Program-made: the position numbers and the translations under genes
Part shown: in pieces, positions 12,547 through 23,199 of the stretch
How positions within the stretch are numbered: position 1 is the stretch's first letter
Layout: each line of letters starts with the position of its first letter
Assembly: GCF_019578655.1 (NCBI RefSeq)
Contig: NC_063263.1
Location: 7,326,001-7,390,000 of the forward strand
From: Ricinus communis
Lineage: Eukaryota > Streptophyta > Magnoliopsida > Malpighiales > Euphorbiaceae
Length of the DNA: 64,000 nucleotides
Direction of reading: 5' to 3'
Notes under the pieces: generated by a model
The model's input: the letters and a program-made list of their open reading frames with translations, nothing else
The model's database searches: none
What the model was told of the DNA's origin: nothing

Positions 12547-14226
12547 ATGTCTGTAGCAAACCTGAGCACCTCAGTCGAAACCGACCAGCTGATGATTCTT
12601 TGCAAAGTATCATTGAGAGGGGATGTGCCTGCCTTAGAAGCATTGCTTCAAGAAGATGAGCTCATTCTTGATAGGGCCTCAGTTACATGCTTCCATGAAA
12701 CTCCCTTACACATAGCTGCAATGCTTGGTCACCTCCATTTTGCCCGAGCACTTCTTAGTCGAAAGCCTAAACTTTCCAATGAATTGGACTCTCATCGTCG
12801 GTTGCCTCTTCACTTGGCTTCCGCAGAGGGCTATCTCGATATTGTGAAAGAATTGTTAGATGCAAGTCCTGACGCCTGCTCTGCTCGTGATCAAGAAGGC
12901 AGAATCCCGCTGCACTTGGCAGCTATAAAAGGAAGAATTGATATTATGAAAGAACTGCTCAGAATTTGTCCAGATTCAATGACCGAGAAACTGGATCATG
13001 GAAAGACAATCTTGCACTTGTGTGTAGAATATAACCGGCTGGAAGCTCTAAAGTTATTGGTTGAAACAGCAAGAGATGATGAGTTTGTTAATGCCTCAGA
13101 TGACAATGGCAACACTATTTTGCACCTTTCTGCAATCCTCAAACAAGTGGAGGTATGTGTACCCTGCCAGTTTCTTTTCGGAATTACCAATTAGGATCCG
13201 CAGATTAATCTTTTCCCGATATTAAAAATCAATATATCCCTTCTTTCTGTGCAGACTACAAAATACTTGCTTTTGGAGACGAGCATCAAAACAAACGCAA
13301 ATGCCTTGAACAGAAATGGTTTTACTGCACTGGATGCTGTAGAGCATAGCCCAAAGGATTCAAAAGGCCTGGAGATACAGATCATTCTTCTTGAAGCTGG
13401 TGTTCACAGGAACAGAGTCCTCAATAATCTCCCATCAACATTATCATCATCATCAGCAGCAGCAGCAAATGGATGCTATTTCATTAGAAAGTGCAAAATC
13501 ATGGATAGATACTTCATAAATGTTGGCAAGCGGTTGGAAGAGGCACGCGGAAATATACTTGTAGCAGCTACTGTGACAGCTAGTATAACTTTCCAAGCTG
13601 GGATAAGCCCACCAGATATTAAAGCTGATGGGCAAAAGGACACAAATTTAGTTGCTCTTCCACCAGTTGCTCCTGAAAATTTTATTGACGGTCTTCAATA
13701 TTTGACCCGCCGGGGTTCAGATTTAACTTTCTGGTACTACAACACCGTCTCTTTGATGCTCTCCCTTGTATTGATCCTGTTGATGCTTAGTGGAATCCCT
13801 TTCAGAAATAAATTTTCAAGAATTTTCCTAGTAGTAGTCATGTGCTTCACTGTCCTATACATATCACAAGCCTATTTCTTTGCTGCGGCGTTGCACTTTC
13901 CGGAGCAGTATCAGTGGCATAGTGCAGCAGGGCTATCATTGTTGGTAATTGCACTTACAGTTCCTTTATTGTTTTACTCAATAATATTGTTACATGTCGT
14001 TGCCTCTCTGATCTACCTGGTTCGGATGATCTGGAAATTTATCTGTAGATTAAGTCAAAACGCATTGCGTTTTATTAGGAGTGTTTTCTGTAGCTGGCAT
14101 AATTCAAGTTATTCGGTTCAGGATAAGAAGGTTCACAGGTTTTGGTGTAAGATTAGGAACAAGAACAGAGAATTACAGGACCAGCAAACCACAACCTCGG
14201 GAGAACAAATTAATAGCTTGATTTAG
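12547..14226 (+). CDS. ankyrin repeat-PGG-type membrane protein (gene B)
   Basis: Exons are 12547-13152 and 13255-14226, with a 102 bp phase-0 intron (GAG|GTATGT ... GTGCAG|ACT), giving 525 residues. The in-frame TTG at 12514 is rejected because ATG 12547 starts MSVANLS. Exon 1 carries ankyrin repeats ('ETPLHIAAMLGH', 'RLPLHLASAEGY', 'RIPLHLAAIKGR', 'KTILHLCVEYNR', 'NTILHLSAIL'). Exon 2 has the last repeat ('NRNGFTALDAV'), a Ser/Ala linker and about four membrane segments. The usual PPGG after the first segment is replaced by PPDI, as in gene D. Between about 14045 and 14128 the frame is shifted relative to D and F and then returns, so the fourth membrane segment is replaced by a polar stretch. 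Expression and function are uncertain; family role is inferred as for gene A. Confidence 0.85.
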
Positions 14227-14334
14227 GACTGAGCCTGTTTATGTATTTGTGATATTGCATGACTTTCTTATTAGTACTAGACAAGAATTTTCCCTGTTCA
14301 AGTTAAACACAAGAATTTTCTCCAATGCTATTAT

Positions 14335-14575
14335 GACCTGAATGCCAAAAACATGAGCGTGATAGCGATGGCCTGCGCTAGAAGCCACACATAACTTGTC
14401 CTTGAGAGGAAATTCACCAACAACCAAACCTATGACGCAGTGTGATGCATACAAAGCCACGCCATTGCACTTCAGGAAATTAATGTAAATGTCTGGTAGG
14501 CATAGGCTAGAACGGAAGTCCAAGGTTCGCATACATTTTTATCATTGCATGCACATGAGATATCTGTAAATTCTT
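14335..14575 (-). pseudogene. isolated PGG-region fragment related to gene E
   Basis: The minus strand encodes pieces such as 'DIYINFLKCNGVALYAS' and 'CVIGLVVGEFPLKDKLC', nearly identical to exon 2 of gene E (about 37915-38150, 'FLKCNAVAFYASLCVIGLVV'). Only the second and third membrane segments survive and the frame is broken within 'KLCV'. It sits tail-to-tail with gene B, about 110 bp past its stop. It is a small translocated or residual copy, not a working gene. Confidence 0.75.
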
Positions 14576-15580
14576 TTTCCCAAATTTTTCCAAAAAGAGA
14601 AATCGATCTTTAAAAGTTAAAAAGTAATGGGTTTTGGGTTAAGAATTAAAGTTCAGAAAGTTAGATTAGATAGCATTATAATTGATATTAAAAAAGTGGC
14701 CAAAGGAACAAATTGGACCTTAAATTAAACTATATAACGTCTTTTTTTCCCATTAGAACTCTAACCTTTAGAGTTGGCACAAATTAACTACTCTCTTAAC
14801 AAAGTCTCGAATGTCTATTAGTTTTAGATGACATGAACGTATAGTACCATTTTTATAGTTAGAAAATAATAAAAACAACAAATATAGGACTTCCACCTAC
14901 TTTCTTATTGATTGAAATGATGATGTGATAATTAAGGTTATTGATTCTATTCCATTCCGATTGGAATGTCTCATTTTATTATCTTTTTTTTTCTTCATAT
15001 CGATGAAAATTTCAACCATTTTAGATTAGAACGACCGAAATTGGGATAAAATGTCTATTCCGGTCGAAATTAACAAAATAGACTGAGATGAAATAACTTT
15101 ATAAGAAATAAAATTATATCATTTAACTGAATCTAAATACTTATTAATATTTTATTTTAGTATTAAAGAGAGAATAATTAGTAAGAATTTACATAACAAA
15201 ATGGTACGAGATCTTTTGTATTCTATTAATTAGTTAAAAAAACATATTACAAGTAAAGATTATATGATTAGTGTCATATTAACATACATAATACAATTTG
15301 TAGAAAAAAATAAAAAATTTAAAAAATATAAACGGTGAAACGGAGAAGACGATTATGTACAATGAAGAAAGAGAGATGGTGTTTTGATCCCTCTCTAGAA
15401 CATGTTATTTATTTTAATAACTTTGCTTTAGTAAATTTCTATTAGACCCTCAAGTTTATTTTATTTGGTCATATAAAGTTAATATTTGTGGAAAAAATAA
15501 TTGTTATAGATTATTACTTCTACAATATTCTATATTAAAAAATAATTGTTATAGATTATTACTTCAAATTTATATCTGTG
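14576..15580. other. gene-free AT-rich DNA
   Basis: No gene is supported. Near 15494-15565 a segment ('aataattgttatagattatt') is present twice in direct orientation, about 45 bp apart. Confidence 0.4.
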
Positions 15581-15589
15581 ACAATACAA

Positions 15590-16078
15590 ATTGTCATAAC
15601 ATAAGAATTTTCTGTCTTAAAAATTTTCCTCCAAAATTTTTTATATTAAGTTTTGCCGCTAAATACAATTATGATGAATCAATATTTATTGTCACTAAAT
15701 GTCAACAATGGTAACGAATAGCGATGTCACTAAATTTTTCAACTAATTACTGACAAAATATGATATCGTCATTAAAAGAAATATTTTGTGAGACTAACCA
15801 TCATCATCAATAACCATCAATTTGCACTAAACGATTTCCCTCCAGAGTTTTGGTGCACAATTCCACCTCTAATAACGAAAGTGACAAAAAACTTCAATTT
15901 GTTATAATATATACAATATAGTGACAATATAATATATTAACAGTAATAAAAATAAAAATCGTCATAAAATAAAATGTTACACTGACGATTGTGTATTTCG
16001 TAATTTTTAGTTAATATATTGTCACGAGATTTAATATGTGGAAAAAAATTCGTCATAAAAAGTGTAATTTCTTGTAGT
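15590..16078. mobile_element. CACTA (En/Spm-like) transposon right end
   Basis: The stretch ends with 'tttcttgtagtg' at 16067-16078, the reverse complement of CACTACAAGAAA, the typical terminus of plant CACTA elements. The preceding 480 bp is filled with 'gtcactaaat', 'tgtcataa' and 'aatagcgatgtcac' type words, as expected of subterminal repeats. The opposite CACTACAAGAAA end was not found, so only a truncated right part is called. It directly abuts a copia reverse-transcriptase fragment, into which it probably inserted. Confidence 0.55.
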
Positions 16079-16300
16079 GTAAGCATAATAGAGGAGATTA
16101 AGTACTTTCTTGGACTTCAAATTAAGTATTTGCTGATGAAGGGATTTTCATCAATCAAGCGAATACATCAAAGACTTACTCAAAAAGTTTGGTATGAAAA
16201 AAGCTAAGCCAAGCCAAGCCAAGCCAAGCCAAGCAAGACTCTAATGAGCACAACAATCAAACTTAATAAGGATGAAAGTGGAAAGTCATTTAAGTTTCAA
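16079..16300 (+). pseudogene. Ty1/copia reverse-transcriptase C-terminal remnant
   Basis: The translation reads 'SIIEEIKYFLGLQIK', then 'GFSSIK', and, after frame breaks, 'LTQKVWYEK' and 'TTIKLNKDESGKS'. This is the familiar copia reverse-transcriptase order (GELKFFLGLQI ... YTKDLLKKFGM ... TPM...KLDKDE.GK). A pentamer CCAAG is repeated about five times at 16207-16231, where the parent has an Ala-Lys-Pro segment. The frame is broken several times, so the element is dead. It is cut on its left by the CACTA end at 16078. Confidence 0.8.
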
Positions 16301-16861
16301 AAACTCTCTCCAACATTCAAATGTCAATTGATCAAGCTACAAAGGTTGGAAATAAGTTGGAGGAGCTAAATTATCCACTCTTCAAATCTTGCCACAAAAA
16401 ATGGAGAATTATACATCAAGTTTTTATCATACTGAGGGGAGTATAATAAACCCTCACTTATGTTTTATATCTTATAATTGAAGTGTTTAAATATACATTC
16501 TCATTCTCTAAGGTTTCAAATGATCACAGGATTAACTGATATTTATTTCATCATATATTTATAAAATGGTCAAAATCATTCTTCATATTTTATAGAAATT
16601 CATAGTTTATGCCAAAAGTTATGGTTTGAGGGGAGATATATTTTTAGTTATGCAAATATCACCTTTTTAAAGGGGAGTACATATATCATGAAGATCCTCA
16701 AGTCACAAAAAAATTGGAATATACATGTATCTTTTGATTTCGTAAATCCATTTTAAATTATTGTATTTATAATATTTACACTTTATGTTAGTGACTCTTT
16801 TTTGAGTGATTCTAAAAAGAGAGAATTATTTTGAGTACTGCATCAATGTTTAGGCATTATC

Positions 16862-18745
16862 AAAAAGGGGGAGAATATTGATTCTAATGTTTCATCTGTG
16901 ATCTTGATGGTGTAAAATATTATTACCACTAACAATATTGTTTAGTTTTATTGTTGTTAGTATGTACTCTTTTATTGCCATTACTGCAATGAAGCAAATA
17001 TATTCAATGTTTGGAGTATGCAAGATAAAGATGGAGATATAAGCATGAATGTTGATTCAAGAGTTAAAGTTTTGAAGACTTGAGTCAATATAAAAATCAA
17101 GATAAAATCATGAAGTAATAAAGATGAAAAGAGTGATAGAGCATATAAAGGTAATCCAAAGAGCATGTGAAGGCAAGAAACTCATACGAGCAAGGATGAT
17201 CTCTGTGAGAGTAAAACGGTTGCTGAAGTTTAAAGAATAAACTGTACTACTTGAAAGAGTTTACGAGGACAAGCCATATATGAATGGACAGCTACATCAG
17301 TCTACTTTCAGAAAAAAAAAATTAGTATAACTTTTGGAGCTTGAAAAATAGAGTTTTGAATTTTTGAGTGAATTATGCTCAAGCTGTCAGATTGTATTGC
17401 AACAGATAAAGTCAATTAGAATTAATGGCATTATTTCTACAAGAAGAATTTTAATATATCTTTCTTTAGATTTATAGCCTTGAAAGTCTAGTTTCATATG
17501 GAAAATTTCTTACATCAATCCAAGGTGTATGGAAAGCGCAACGGCCAAAATACTGAAGTATGTCCAAACTGTCAAGACTATATGAACAATAAAATGTTCT
17601 GATTTTTTGGGATATGAAGATGGTTGATTTTCCAGTTTCTCAAAACTATAAAATTGTAGTAGATTGAGCAAAGTTTCTGAAAAAATAATTTATCATTTAG
17701 AGTTGTATAGCTCTAGATTTTGAGTTTTGAAATGGTTATGCTTGGGCATAAAATTCACACCCATGACTAAAAAGCAGAAAATTGGCAGAAGCATTCACGG
17801 CTTGCGTTCATAGCCATGGAAAAGGTTCTTCGGGCTCGTGAACAATTATTGACGGTAGTGAACACTTGGAAAACCAGTTTTTAGAGCAATTGAAGTGAAG
17901 GAATTATAGGCGTTGCATCCTTCACAGTTGTAAAATCTTATTCATGCCTGTGATACCTTTTAAACAACTATAACTTCATTTTAAAGGGGATAACAACTAG
18001 TTCTTGCTTGGAGCTATAAATACTCATTTAGGACATAGAATACAAAGATTCTTGAATTCTCTAAAGTGCATATACAAGTAAAATACTTCCAAACATCAAT
18101 GTGAGAATAAATCATCATCATACCACCCTCTTGTTCTTCATTCTTTAGATTGAAACAATTTGTGTGAGAGTAGTGAACTCACTTTACTTTTATTCTTGAG
18201 CTTATTTATAGAGAGTAAGTTGGGTTTTTATTGTAACATGGTTAAAACATCTTTCTAACAAGATTCAAGGCCGAATCTTGATTGGGTTGTTTAGAAAACA
18301 TCATAATACTTTCTAAACACTTTCTTAGGTAAAGAGAGTTGGGGTAGAAAGAGATTAAGTTTGTTTTCTTGTAATGGTTTGAGTATTAACCATAAAAAGA
18401 TTCTTGGTTTGAGTGTTAGCCATTGAAATACTTGTAAGAAGTTTGAGTGTGAGCTTAGAAACACTTGAGTTTGATCTTGCACCCATAAAAGGATCATTGA
18501 TATTGAAAATCTCAAGTGAAGCTTGAATATTAGATGTAGACCGAACCACTGCAGATTCTTAAGTTTGATTTTCTCTTCCTTAAGCTCTTTTATTTTACTT
18601 GTGTTTATCTTATTGCTTGTATTCTCATATTGGATTGGTTAATTACTTCCACTAATATTTGGTTTTAATTCTCAAGTCATTCGAAGCAAAAAAATTTAGT
18701 TGAAATTAATTTTGTAAACAACCAATACACCCTTTTTTGGTTGCC
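16862..18745 (+). mobile_element. probable copia (SIRE-like) polypurine tract and 3' LTR
   Basis: The purine-rich run AAAAAGGGGGAGAA at 16862-16875 is a typical polypurine tract. The LTR would begin about 16876 ('tattgattctaatg', with the expected TG mutated). The following 1.8 kb has no coding capacity. It includes the segment 'caagattcaaggccgaatc' near 18262 and ends near 'aaccaatacacccttttttg' (about 18720-18745), wording usual for the 3' edge of such LTRs. The right boundary is approximate and no 5' LTR is in the window. Together with the reverse-transcriptase remnant this is the 3' part of one old copia element. Confidence 0.5.
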
Positions 18746-20020
18746 ATAAGATATTTCATTTTAATTAGTTATATCTTTCTTGTAGAAAAATTTAGATGTA
18801 TTAAAAACACTTTTTTTATTTGTTTAATATTACTATGTAGTTTATTTTTAACTATTTAAATAAAATAAATTGTTAAAAATTATTATTCTTATTAAACAGT
18901 AAAATTAAACTATATTAAAAATAAAAAAAATAGAGCACGAAAAAAGAATATTAATTAATTATTTTAATTGATACTAAATATTTTAATTGATATTAAAATT
19001 AATTTATGCTAAAAATAAGATTTTATTCTTAATAATAAAATATATTTTGGATAAGTTTGATATTTAATAATAAATTTAAGAATCAAACTGTAATTTTAAA
19101 TTATTAGTTTAGTCCTACAACTAACATAGTAAGAAATAGTAGTTAGTTCTATTAAAATTTAAGGAGGTTTTGATATAATAAAAAAATGCAGGAACATATT
19201 TGTATATTGGAATAAATATCTCTATCTTGGCCTATTGAGTTTTTTTAAAAAACATTTATTTGTTAAAATTATTAAGTATTAAAAACATTTTAAATTTTAA
19301 TAAAATTAACTTCTTTTTTTTTTTTGTGTTAGTTGAACAAATTATTAAATCTCATGCCAGTATCCTAATATACAAAAGCTATGAGATTAAATAGTATATA
19401 CATAACAAATGAATTGGACAAATAGTATATTTATTCTTATACGTTTAATATTTAAAAATTTATATGTATATAAGTTTAGTAATTATAACAAAAGAAGTTT
19501 AACAAAAGACATAATGGTAAAATTAGAATCACATTCATTATTTTAGGAATCTTTCTTATTAGAGTTTTTAATATTTTAAGTTTTTTAATATCATCATTTA
19601 ACGTATTAAATAAATAAATAAGTTTATAATAAAAATCTTTTACAATTGCATAATAGAAATTAAATAAGATTTTGAATTATATTTTACATTCATTAAGTTA
19701 AATCAATTTGACATGACTTATTTTTACTTATTGTAGATTCGTATGGTTGTCAATATAATTATATTTTTCGCATCATCTTTTTTTTAATTCATTTCTCTCA
19801 TCATCTTATAATAATTTTTCACGTCAATATAGAATATAATTTTTATACAAAATAAACAATCTCAATTTAGCTGGACAAAAAATTCAGCTAATTTTATACT
19901 CTAATGAACTCTTAGAACAGAATAAGCTTCTGAATTGCCAATTTGCAATTTATTTTCAGTGTGTATGGAAGATATACTATTGTAAGACATTTGTTCTTCT
20001 GATTAAAAAAAAAAAAAAAA
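18746..20020. other. gene-free AT-rich DNA
   Basis: No reading frame of interest, RNA gene or defined element was found. The stretch ends in a 16-base A run (about 20005-20020) next to the terminal inverted repeat of the following element. Confidence 0.45.
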
Positions 20021-21476
20021 GGCATAAGGTACGAAAGAAAAGCCCCTAAATCAATTGGAGATGTGCAATTAAACCCTCGTACTTCAAAATGGCTCAATAT
20101 CATCTTTAAAAGATACAAATAAACCCAAAATTACTAACACTTTTTACTCCATTAGGAATGTGGTACACTAAAAATACAAACCACTAATATTATGACATCT
20201 AGCTCTTTTTTCTTTTAAAAAAATAAAAATAAAAAAATAATTAGATTCTCTTTTAAAAAAATAAAAAGATAAATATCAACTTCAACTGATCGCCACCAAC
20301 CGCCCCTACAAGCCAGTCACCACTATCGTATTCTCAATCAGTAATAATAATAGTAGGTCTCATCATTGCAAGGCCATTTTCTCACCATCACTATTGTACC
20401 GCCCTCACCTTCGCCACTGCTACCATTCACTTGCCTCGCCCTCGTCGTTGCCGTTGTTCATCGCCATTACTACCACTCATTGCCCTCGCCACCGATGTTG
20501 TTCATCCTTGTCGAGCTTTTCTTGTTTCACTTCCTGGCAATGCTGTTTCTGCAAAAGGCGAGCATTGGAGGTTGCTTCTCTAGTAAGTCAGCCTCCTCTT
20601 TATTCCAAGGACCTTCTGGATCAGCATCCAATTGGATTTTGAATGGTTCACCCAACTAAAATTGCTAAAAGGCAGCCAATTTTGGATGCTTTATATTCAA
20701 CCAATTTTATTTTGATTGATTATGTTTTATTCTTGAAACATGGTGATTGATCAGTGTAATCAGTTTTATTAGGGATTGGAGGAATAATTGAAGAAGAAGA
20801 AGATGGAAGAGAAAAGTTATTTTGTTTATTTATTTATTTTAGTATTTTAATTAATTTTTTAACAAAAAAGAAAATATAGTGTTTGCAAGCAAGTGAGGGT
20901 TCCGCTGACAGAGGTTCTACTTTGACTCTTTTCCTATTTTTCAGTGGTTTGTGATTGATTGTACTTGTGATTCTTGGTTTATGTGGTGAATGTCTATGGT
21001 TTGAATGCTTATTGTTTGGATTGCTTTGCTTGATTGCGCGCGGCTCAGGATAATCAGGAGAGTGACTGGGATTTCATCACCCGGATTCACTCCGTAGAGC
21101 CTGAAAGTCTTCCCCTGACTCAAATCAGATCATTGCCCACTCTTGATCCAAACTTTCCTTAAAAGCGCCACCTTCCGGCCGTTTTAAAAAGAGAGATTTT
21201 GGCTTCCTATCTTCATGTCCGATAGTCTCTGCTGTTGAAGCCGTTGAGAATCGCCTAGTTGACACTACCGGATCAGCATCAGCTAACTCTTGTCATTGTG
21301 CGATTGGTTAACATTTTAAGTAGACCCATTATTTACTGATATTCTAATGGTGTTAGAATTTTGGAGTTATTTGTACCTTTTAAAAAAAATTGAAAAGTGA
21401 TATCAAGCTATTTTGAAGTATGAGGACTTAATCGCACATCTCCAATTAGTTTAGGGGTTTTTTTGTACCTTAATAC
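20021..21476. mobile_element. 1.45 kb element with ~135 bp terminal inverted repeats; Pack-MULE candidate
   Basis: The left end (20021-20155) and right end (about 21340-21476) are inverted copies of each other. Examples are 'ggagatgtgcaatta' near 20059 against 'taatcgcacatctcc' near 21429, and 'taaggtac' against 'gtacctta' at the tips. The flanks are A-rich, so a target duplication cannot be read. The interior differs sharply from its surroundings: it is GC-richer, with exon-like pieces. One is 20540-20659 (reading 'GGCFSSKSASSLFQ...'). Another is 21049-21162 (reading 'DNQESDWDFITRIHS' then 'PLTQIRSLPTLDPNFP'). Long terminal repeats with gene-like filler fit a Mutator-like element that has captured host sequence. 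The donor genes are not recognised. Confidence 0.6.
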
Positions 21477-21664
21477 CAAAAAATTACTAGTAAATAGACA
21501 GCTACTCAGTACATAAATACACTCATAATAATTTATGCATACCACAATAATTAGATACACTTCAAACTCATAATATCATAATAGTATTACAGAAAATTCT
21601 AGTAGTGCAGTACTATAATGAGCTAATCATGCAATATTTCAAACTTGATGAAACATGCTCAGTC

Positions 21665-23021
21665 CTAAATCAAGCTATTCATTTGTACTCCCGAGGTTGT
21701 GTTTTCCTGTTCCTGCAATTCTCTATTCTTGTTCCTAATCTTACACCAAAACCTGTGAACCTTCTTCACTGTGAACCGAATCATGCCAGCTATAAAAAGC
21801 ACCCCTAACCAAACCCGATTCATTTTGACTTTTGATCGAGTGATACATTTCCAGATCATCCGAACCAGGTAGATCAGAGAGGCAACGACATGTAACAATA
21901 TAATTGAGTAAAACAATAAAGGAACTATAATTGCAATTACCAACAATGATAGCCCTGCTGCACTATGCCACAGATACTTCTCCGGAATGTGCAACGCCAC
22001 AGCAAAGAAATAGGCTTGTGATATGTATAGGACAGTGAAGCACATGATTATTACTAGGAAAATTCTTGAAAATTTATTTCTGAAAGGGATTCCACTAAGC
22101 ATCAACAGGATCAATATAAGGGAGAGCATCAAAGCGACGGTGTTGTAGTACCAGAAATAATCTGAACCCCAGGGGGTAAAATATTGAAGACCGTCAATAA
22201 AATTTTCAGGAGCAACTGGTGGAACAGCAACTAAATTTGTGTCCTTTTGCCCATCAGCTTTAATATCTGGTGGGTTTATCCCAGCTTGGAAAGTTATGCT
22301 AGCTGTCACAGTAGCTGCTACAAGTATATTTCCGCGTGCCTCTTCCAACCGCTTGCCAACATTTTTGAAGTATCTATCCATGATTTTGCACTTTCTAATG
22401 AAATAGCATCCATTTGCTGCTGCTGCTGATGCTGATGATAATGTTGATGGGAGATTATTGCGGACTCTATTCCTGTGAACACCAGCTTCAAGAAGAATTA
22501 TCTGTATCTCCAGGCCTTTTGAATCCCTTGGGCTATGCTCTACAGCATCCAGTGCAGTAAAACCATTTCTGTTTAAGGCATTTGCGTTTGTTTTGATGCT
22601 CGTCTCCAAAAGCAAGTATTTTGTAGTCTGCACAGAAAGAAGGGATATTTTGATTTTGATTAATATCGGGAAAAGATTAATCTGTGGATCCTAATTGGTA
22701 ATTCCGAAAATAAACTGGCAGGGTACACACACCTCCACTTGTTTGAGGATTGCAGAAAGGTGCAAAATAGTGTTGCCATTGTCATCTGAGGCATTAACAA
22801 ACTCATCATCTTTTTTGGAGATGTTTTCTCATATTGAAATATATACCCCTCTTTCGTGGTTGTTTTCTAATATGGAAGCATGTAACTGAGGCCCTATCAA
22901 GAGTGAGCTCATCTTCTTGAAGCAATGCTTCTAAGGCAGGCACATCCCCTCTCAATGATACTCTGCAAAGAATCATCAGCTGGTCGGTTTCGACTGAGGT
23001 GCTCAGGTTTGCTACAGACAT
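21665..23021 (-). pseudogene. disrupted inverted copy of gene B (gene D)
   Basis: The minus strand carries a close copy of gene B. The first exon is at 23021-22733 and the second at 22627-21665, with the same phase-0 intron. Exon 2 is fully open (320 residues) and, unlike gene B, keeps the normal frame through the fourth membrane segment ('VWLGVLFIAGMIRFTVKKV'). Exon 1 is broken: after 'SVTCFH' about 380 bp, holding nearly all ankyrin repeats, is missing. It is replaced by about 70 bp of unrelated filler (about 22809-22877), which shifts the frame and brings a TGA at 22806-22808. The promoter block and 3' flank also match gene B, so the whole gene was duplicated in inverted orientation before it was damaged. 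A protein of the membrane part alone cannot be excluded. Confidence 0.85.
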
Positions 23022-23199
23022 TTCGTCGGTTTCTTGAAATCGAAGACGATGCAAAATGGTGATATCGGATGTGTGTTTCGCTTGGGAATTATATAATGAA
23101 GATATATATGTATTGTTTTATGTGGCTGAGAGGTGAACCTGGGGAATCTTGGGGGCCTAAACGTGGCTGTACTCTCTATAGTCAAGTCAAGTCAATTTA

